Below, in pieces: positions 60,121 to 64,000 of a stretch of 64,000 nt of DNA. Source of the stretch: Skermanella stibiiresistens SB22. GTDB taxonomy: Bacteria > Pseudomonadota > Alphaproteobacteria > Azospirillales > Azospirillaceae. The notes under the pieces were generated by a model. The model saw nothing but the letters and a program-made list of their open reading frames with translations. It was not told the origin of the DNA and searched no databases. The position numbers and the translations under genes are program-made. How positions within the stretch are numbered: position 1 is the stretch's first letter; every line of letters begins with the position of its first letter. The stretch spans positions 1 to 64,000 of the forward strand of contig NZ_AVFL01000002.1 in assembly GCF_000576635.1 (NCBI RefSeq), in the 5' to 3' direction.

Positions 60121-61355
60121 CAACCGGCCCATCCGAAGATCAGGCTGCAATTGGTCCCGCCGAAGCCGAACGAGTTGGTCATCACCCTGTCCATGCGGGC
60201 GTCCTCGTTCGCGAGCAGGTAACGGCTCTGCAGGCGGGGATCCTGGGTGCGTGTCTGCGGGCTGCCGGGCATGAAGCCGGCCTTGAGACACAGCACGGAG
60301 ATGATCGCCTCCACCACGCCCGCCGCTCCCAGCGTGTGTCCGGTGTAACCCTTGGTCGAACTCACCGCCGTGTCAGTGCCGAAGATCTCGATGATCGCCC
60401 GGTCTTCCGCCGCGTCGCCATAGGGCGTCGCGGTGCCGTGCAGGTTGATGTAATCGATCTCGCTGGCCGACAGATTGGCGCGGCTCAGCGCCCGCTCCAT
60501 CGCCAGCCGGGCGCCGACACCTTCCGGATGCGGGCTGGACATGTGATAGGCGTCGTTGCTCTCGCCCACGCCCAGCAAGGTGACCGCGCCGGCGTCCGGT
60601 GCGCGATCCGCACGCTCCAGCAGGACGAAGCCGGCCGCTTCCCCCAGCGATACGCCGTCGCGGTCGATGTCGAAGGGCGCGCAGGGGCGCGACGACACCA
60701 GTTCCAGCGAATGGAAGCCGTACAGCGTCGTCAGGCACAGGCTGTCGGCTCCCCCCACCACGGCGGCGTCGCACAATCCCGCCTCGATCATCCGGACCGC
60801 GTTGGCGAAAACCTTGGCCGTCGTGGCGCAGGCGGAGGAGACGACGAAGGCGGGTCCCGACAGTCCCAGGCGGCGGCTGACGAACTCAGCCAGCGCCCCC
60901 GTGCTGTGGGTCGCCGCGAAGTCGTAGCCGGGAGGCAGCGCCCCGGTCACGGGATCGCGGTGGCGGTAGGCGACCTCGGAGGTGAGGATGCCCGACGTGC
61001 TGGTCCCCAGGAAGACGCCGATGCGCTCCGCCCCATGGCGGGCCACGGCATCGGTGACGGCGACCTCGAAGCCATCAAGCTCCAGCGCCATGTTCGCCAG
61101 ACGGTTGTTGCGGCATTCGAAGGCGGCGAGGTGCTCCGGAAGCATCGCCCGATCGACGCCAGCGACTTCACCGACATGGGTTTCCAACGTCACCGTCTCG
61201 AAGGTGCAAGGCTTCAATCCGCCGCGCCCGGTGCGCAGGGCTTCCAACGTCGCGTCCACCCCCGGACCCAGGCTGCTGACGATGCACACTTGACTGACTT
61301 TGAGGGACTGCAATTCCGTCTGCTTCACGACTGTGGGAGGTAGGGCCGCCGGCAC
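60120..61355 (-). CDS. beta-ketoacyl-ACP synthase (FabB/ApeO-like)
   Basis: A 411-residue condensing enzyme with a complete Cys-His-His triad: C176 in S-S-A-C-A-T-T, H306 in N-L-H-G-T-A-T-P, and H340 in G-Y-T-G-H-T-L-G-A-A-G. It extends the polyene chain with malonyl-ACP. The start is unsure: GTG 61355 gives an unusual ~20-residue N-terminal extension with no clear ribosome site. It heads the KS-CLF-DH-KR block. Confidence 0.9.
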   Translation of the reverse strand: MPAALPPTVVKQTELQSLKVSQVCIVSSLGPGVDATLEALRTGRGGLKPCTFETVTLETHVGEVAGVDRAMLPEHLAAFECRNNRLANMALELDGFEVAVTDAVARHGAERIGVFLGTSTSGILTSEVAYRHRDPVTGALPPGYDFAATHSTGALAEFVSRRLGLSGPAFVVSSACATTAKVFANAVRMIEAGLCDAAVVGGADSLCLTTLYGFHSLELVSSRPCAPFDIDRDGVSLGEAAGFVLLERADRAPDAGAVTLLGVGESNDAYHMSSPHPEGVGARLAMERALSRANLSASEIDYINLHGTATPYGDAAEDRAIIEIFGTDTAVSSTKGYTGHTLGAAGVVEAIISVLCLKAGFMPGSPQTRTQDPRLQSRYLLANEDARMDRVMTNSFGFGGTNCSLIFGWAG

Positions 61356-61394
61356 CGCCGGAATGATTGATAGCGAAATGGCACCATTATCAGT

Positions 61395-62135
61395 TCAGTC
61401 AACGGAAGGGTAGTTTGCATGCGCATCGTTCCGTCGGCGGGCGACGAAAAGGACGTTGCCGAAGGGTGTCCCCTCGCTCATCGGGGTTGCCTCGGCGTCC
61501 AGCCCCAAGCGTCCCAATAGGGCAACCCATTCCGATGCCGGGCGGTAACACAACGGCTGGCGCCACTGCCTGCGCGACCAGCAGGCCAGCCGTTCCGCCC
61601 AGCGGGTGACCTGGAACGCCGCGCCGCCACCGGCGTTGGCCTCGCGCAGCACCAGGACGCCATCCGGCTCCAGCGCCGCGACGCAGCGGGCGAGGACCTT
61701 GGCCTGTTCGTCGTGATCCAGATAGAGCAGCACGTCGAGGATGACGATCGCCGCGGCTTGGGGCAGGGGCGCGTCGCGGATGTCACCCCGCGTGATGGCG
61801 GCGCCGGCGCCCAGGGCCGAGCGCGCGACATCTGAGCGGCGGCGCCCCAACTCGACACCGTGAAGCTCCAGGTCGGGAGGAGCGGGCCAGTCCGGGGGCC
61901 ACTCTCCCGCGGCGCTCCGCTCCACCGCGGCCTGAAGCAGCGCCATCAGCACCCCTTGACCACATCCCAGGTCGAGCAGGCGGCCGCGCGCCGGCAGCGT
62001 CGCCGAACGGAGCAGGAAGCGGAACACCGGATCGCCCCGAAGTTTTCCTTTGGCGAAATGCCACGCGTAACGCCCGCTCCGCCGATACGGCATCGCCGCC
62101 GCGTCGACCAGCTCCCGGAAGAACGCCTCAGGCAT
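61395..62135 (-). CDS. class I SAM-dependent methyltransferase
   Basis: A 246-residue methyltransferase. The SAM loop is L-L-D-L-G-C-G-Q-G near residues 53-61, the acidic end of strand 2 is V-E-L near 94-96, and strand 4 reads V-I-L-D-V-L-L-Y-L near 130. It overlaps the deacetylase gene by eight bases and so belongs to the cluster. It probably methylates the aryl head group or a lipid part of the product. Target unknown. Confidence 0.85.
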   Translation of the reverse strand: MPEAFFRELVDAAAMPYRRSGRYAWHFAKGKLRGDPVFRFLLRSATLPARGRLLDLGCGQGVLMALLQAAVERSAAGEWPPDWPAPPDLELHGVELGRRRSDVARSALGAGAAITRGDIRDAPLPQAAAIVILDVLLYLDHDEQAKVLARCVAALEPDGVLVLREANAGGGAAFQVTRWAERLACWSRRQWRQPLCYRPASEWVALLGRLGLDAEATPMSEGTPFGNVLFVARRRNDAHANYPSVD

Positions 62136-62937
62136 TCGGAACCCCGTCGAGCGACACGGCGGTCAACCCCCGCGTCGAAAGCTGGTCGAGCAGCACCGGC
62201 AGCACCTCCAGCGCGACCGCGCGACCCGATGCGGCACGCGCGGCGGAACCGTCGTGGAGCATGAGGAGATCGCCGGCGGCCAGTCCGCGTGTCAGGCGGC
62301 GTGTCACCCTGGCGGGATCGCGCCAGACCGTGTCGTAGCCGCGTCTGGTCCAGGTCGTCAGGCGCAGGCCCATCTCCGCCAGCACCGGCTCCAGTAGGGG
62401 ATTGCGCAGTCCGGCCGGCGCCTTGAAGAAGCGGGGCGGTCGGCCCGTCAGATCGTGGAGAAGACGTTGCGCCTCCCCGACCTCGCGCCGGATCGCCGAG
62501 GGGCCGAAGGTGGCGAAGCTCTTGGGATGGCGCCGGGTGTGATTCTCCACGCCATGGCCGCGCCGGACGATGTCGCGGACGATGCCGGGATGTAGGGCGG
62601 CGCGATCCCCGATGCAGAAGAAGCTGGCCTTGGCGCCGGTGGCGTCCAGCAGATCGAGGACCGCCGGGGTCACGGCCGGGTCCGGCCCGTCGTCGAAGCA
62701 AAGCCCGACCTGACCCAGGCCCGCGTTGGCCGCAGGTAGCCGGGTCAGGTTCGGTCCCAGTAGGCCACTGCGCGGCCACAGCCCCACGGCTCCCAGCAGC
62801 GCGTGATTTCCCACCACCGCCGCCAGCGCCCAGGGCCACCCCGCCGGTGCCGCGACGGCTCCCAGCGCCGCCGCCGCGTGCAGCGCCATCGACCCCCGGA
62901 TCAAGGGTGACGGTTTCCAGCGGCGCCGGTCAGGCAT
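62128..62937 (-). CDS. polysaccharide deacetylase family protein
   Basis: A 269-residue NodB-fold hydrolase behind two N-terminal hydrophobic segments (about 17-55). Motif 1 is F-D-D-G-P-D (81-86, catalytic base and metal Asp), motif 2 H-T-R-R-H-P (133-138, metal histidines), and R/K-A-P-A-G and L-M-L-H-D follow. It deacetylates an N-acetyl sugar or a related amide. Its place in a polyene-type operon suggests trimming of the glycolipid anchor. It overlaps the MMPL gene by eight bases. Confidence 0.9.
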   Translation of the reverse strand: MPDRRRWKPSPLIRGSMALHAAAALGAVAAPAGWPWALAAVVGNHALLGAVGLWPRSGLLGPNLTRLPAANAGLGQVGLCFDDGPDPAVTPAVLDLLDATGAKASFFCIGDRAALHPGIVRDIVRRGHGVENHTRRHPKSFATFGPSAIRREVGEAQRLLHDLTGRPPRFFKAPAGLRNPLLEPVLAEMGLRLTTWTRRGYDTVWRDPARVTRRLTRGLAAGDLLMLHDGSAARAASGRAVALEVLPVLLDQLSTRGLTAVSLDGVPNA

Positions 62938-64000
62938 GCTCGGCCGCTCCTCGATGGCCGCCGAGCACCGCCGCGAAGACCAGACTCAGGAAGGCGCCGA
63001 TCGCGACCGTCAGGCCGATCCCATGGAGCACCGGGATGCTGGAGAACGACAGGGCGCCGAAGCCGATCACGGTGCAGAGATTGGCTATGGTCACCGAGGC
63101 GACCGTCCGTTCGCGGAGAGCGGGGGACGGCTCCGGTCGCTCGAACAACAGGGAATAATTGGAGCCGACCCCCACCACCAGCAGCAAGCCGACGAGGTGG
63201 AAGATGGAGAGTTGCTGGCCAAGCGCCGTCAGGATCGCCGTCGTGATCACAACGGCCGCCGCCAGGGGAAGCACGGCCGCCGCGAGCGAACGAACCGATC
63301 GCAACGCCACGCCGAGCAGCACCGTGATCGCGGCGCCACCCAGCAGCGCCAGTGTCAGCGCCTCCTGCCGGTAGGTGCGGTACAGCCAGTCGGATTGTTC
63401 CTTCAGGTCGAGCAGTACCGCCGACTGTCCACCAACACCGTCGGCGATCGCCTTGGCATCCGCGACGCCCCGCAGCGGCAGCATCGCCGTCCATCCCTCG
63501 CCGTTCCGGACCAGCAGGCTATCCAGCTTCAGTTTCAGGTTGGTGCCGTCGAGACTGGATGGATCCAACGTGGGCGCGTTCCTGGCCGTGGCGACATCGT
63601 TCAGGAAAGGTTCGAACACGTCGGCGCGGAAGGGCATCCCCTCGAGCGCTTGGTTCAGGTTGGCGCGGAGCGTTTCCGGATCGGGCAGGGATTGCCGCCG
63701 CGCCCGCTGCATGGCCTCGCTCGGCAGGAGGGACGCGGGGGTGTCGAATCCTTCAAGGGCACGCTGTCGGATCAACTCCTCCAGCGGTCCCGTCAGCCGC
63801 TCGGCGGCAGCCAAGGCGCCATCGCGATCGGCGGCGCTCGCGATCAGCAGGTAACCGACATCCGGCGCTCCGAGGTCGCGGCGAAGTTGTTCGTCCAGCC
63901 CCTGGTCCGCGTCGGAAACCGGGCTTAGGCTGGAGAGCTGACCTGACCAGATGCCGCCTCCCTGGAAGCCCAGCCACCCCAGCGACACCAGCACCGCGGC
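62930..64000 (-). CDS. MMPL/RND-family exporter (C-terminal part; continues past window)
   Basis: At least 357 residues of a larger RND-type transporter; its start lies beyond 64000. The visible part holds a periplasmic domain followed by five to six helices with the V-G-V-G-S-N-Y-S-L-L-F-E-R segment and the I-G-F-G-A-L-S-F-S motif typical of MMPL proteins in aryl-polyene clusters, where it probably moves the polyene lipid to the outer membrane. It is the first visible gene of the seven-gene minus-strand operon. Confidence 0.9.
   Translation of the reverse strand, partial: AAVLVSLGWLGFQGGGIWSGQLSSLSPVSDADQGLDEQLRRDLGAPDVGYLLIASAADRDGALAAAERLTGPLEELIRQRALEGFDTPASLLPSEAMQRARRQSLPDPETLRANLNQALEGMPFRADVFEPFLNDVATARNAPTLDPSSLDGTNLKLKLDSLLVRNGEGWTAMLPLRGVADAKAIADGVGGQSAVLLDLKEQSDWLYRTYRQEALTLALLGGAAITVLLGVALRSVRSLAAAVLPLAAAVVITTAILTALGQQLSIFHLVGLLLVVGVGSNYSLLFERPEPSPALRERTVASVTIANLCTVIGFGALSFSSIPVLHGIGLTVAIGAFLSLVFAAVLGGHRGAAEHA

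Noticed and set aside
1-64000. CRISPR arrays, insertion sequences, toxin-antitoxin pairs, defence islands
   Set aside because: No regularly spaced repeats, transposase motifs, terminal inverted repeats or paired small toxin/antitoxin genes were seen on either strand.

Overview
The window is GC-rich and tightly packed, with short intergenic gaps, many ATGA-type overlaps, and mainly ATG with some GTG and TTG starts. The gene families point to an alphaproteobacterium, most likely Rhodospirillales or an Azospirillum/Skermanella-like relative. Supporting signs are gatCAB beside ruvX, a pyrB-pyrC'-plsY block, a TAXI-type TRAP transporter with DUF1850, an Irr/Fur-type regulator next to a DUF2325 gene, ChvE-GguAB, and an alpha-r8/MmgR-type small RNA. 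This placement is inferred from content and order; no species is claimed.

Layout. 1-1460: the end of a molybdenum-hydroxylase (cox-type) cluster on the minus strand (coxM start, coxS, coxG). 1649-6788: a TAXI TRAP importer with a DUF1850 partner and a CitMHS/NhaD-like antiporter. 6807-9461: plsY with a dihydroorotase-like and an aspartate-carbamoyltransferase-like protein, both of which have lost active-site motifs. 9506-13500: two small DUF proteins, a CaiB-type CoA-transferase, a GcvA-like LysR regulator, a DUF1127 protein and a LysR fragment. 13529-19880: an AEC transporter, ruvX, gatCAB, a Cys/Met-metabolism PLP enzyme and tRNA-Ser(GCU). 20056-25415: a phage-type P-loop protein, a small exported protein, a Cache-HisKA_2 kinase, a Na/Pi-type transporter and a small orphan. 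25429-32692: an ABC importer with gamma-glutamyltransferase, racemase and creatinase/ectoine-hydrolase-like enzymes, read away from a LysR gene.

32762-42527: a small RNA, two CUT2 sugar ABC importers read divergently from one control region (the right-hand one is chvE-gguA-gguB), then ohr and a Fur-family gene convergent on it. 42524-43690 is a DUF2325 gene that forms an operon with the Fur gene and has a good Fur-box match upstream. 43968-50068 is a threonate/erythronate (tetronate) operon: ltnD, otnK, a DeoR regulator, denD, a GntP permease and otnC. Helically phased TGTGA repeats lie upstream. 50118-55121 holds an MFS exporter, a DUF2946-like protein, a PepSY membrane protein, a UbiE-like methyltransferase and MipA. 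55379-64000 is an aryl-polyene-type cluster: a flavin halogenase-like enzyme, acyltransferase and glycosyltransferase on plus. On minus are KR, DH, chain-length factor, KS, methyltransferase, polysaccharide deacetylase and the start of an MMPL exporter, which runs off the window.

The points most worth a second look are the dead-looking PyrB/PyrC pair, the halogenase-like enzyme in the polyene cluster, the MmgR-like RNA, the phased operator of the tetronate operon, the LysR gene whose ribosome site and start codon lie in a perfect hairpin, and the creatinase-like/racemase/GGT/ABC catabolic cluster. No CRISPR array, insertion sequence or complete prophage was seen.
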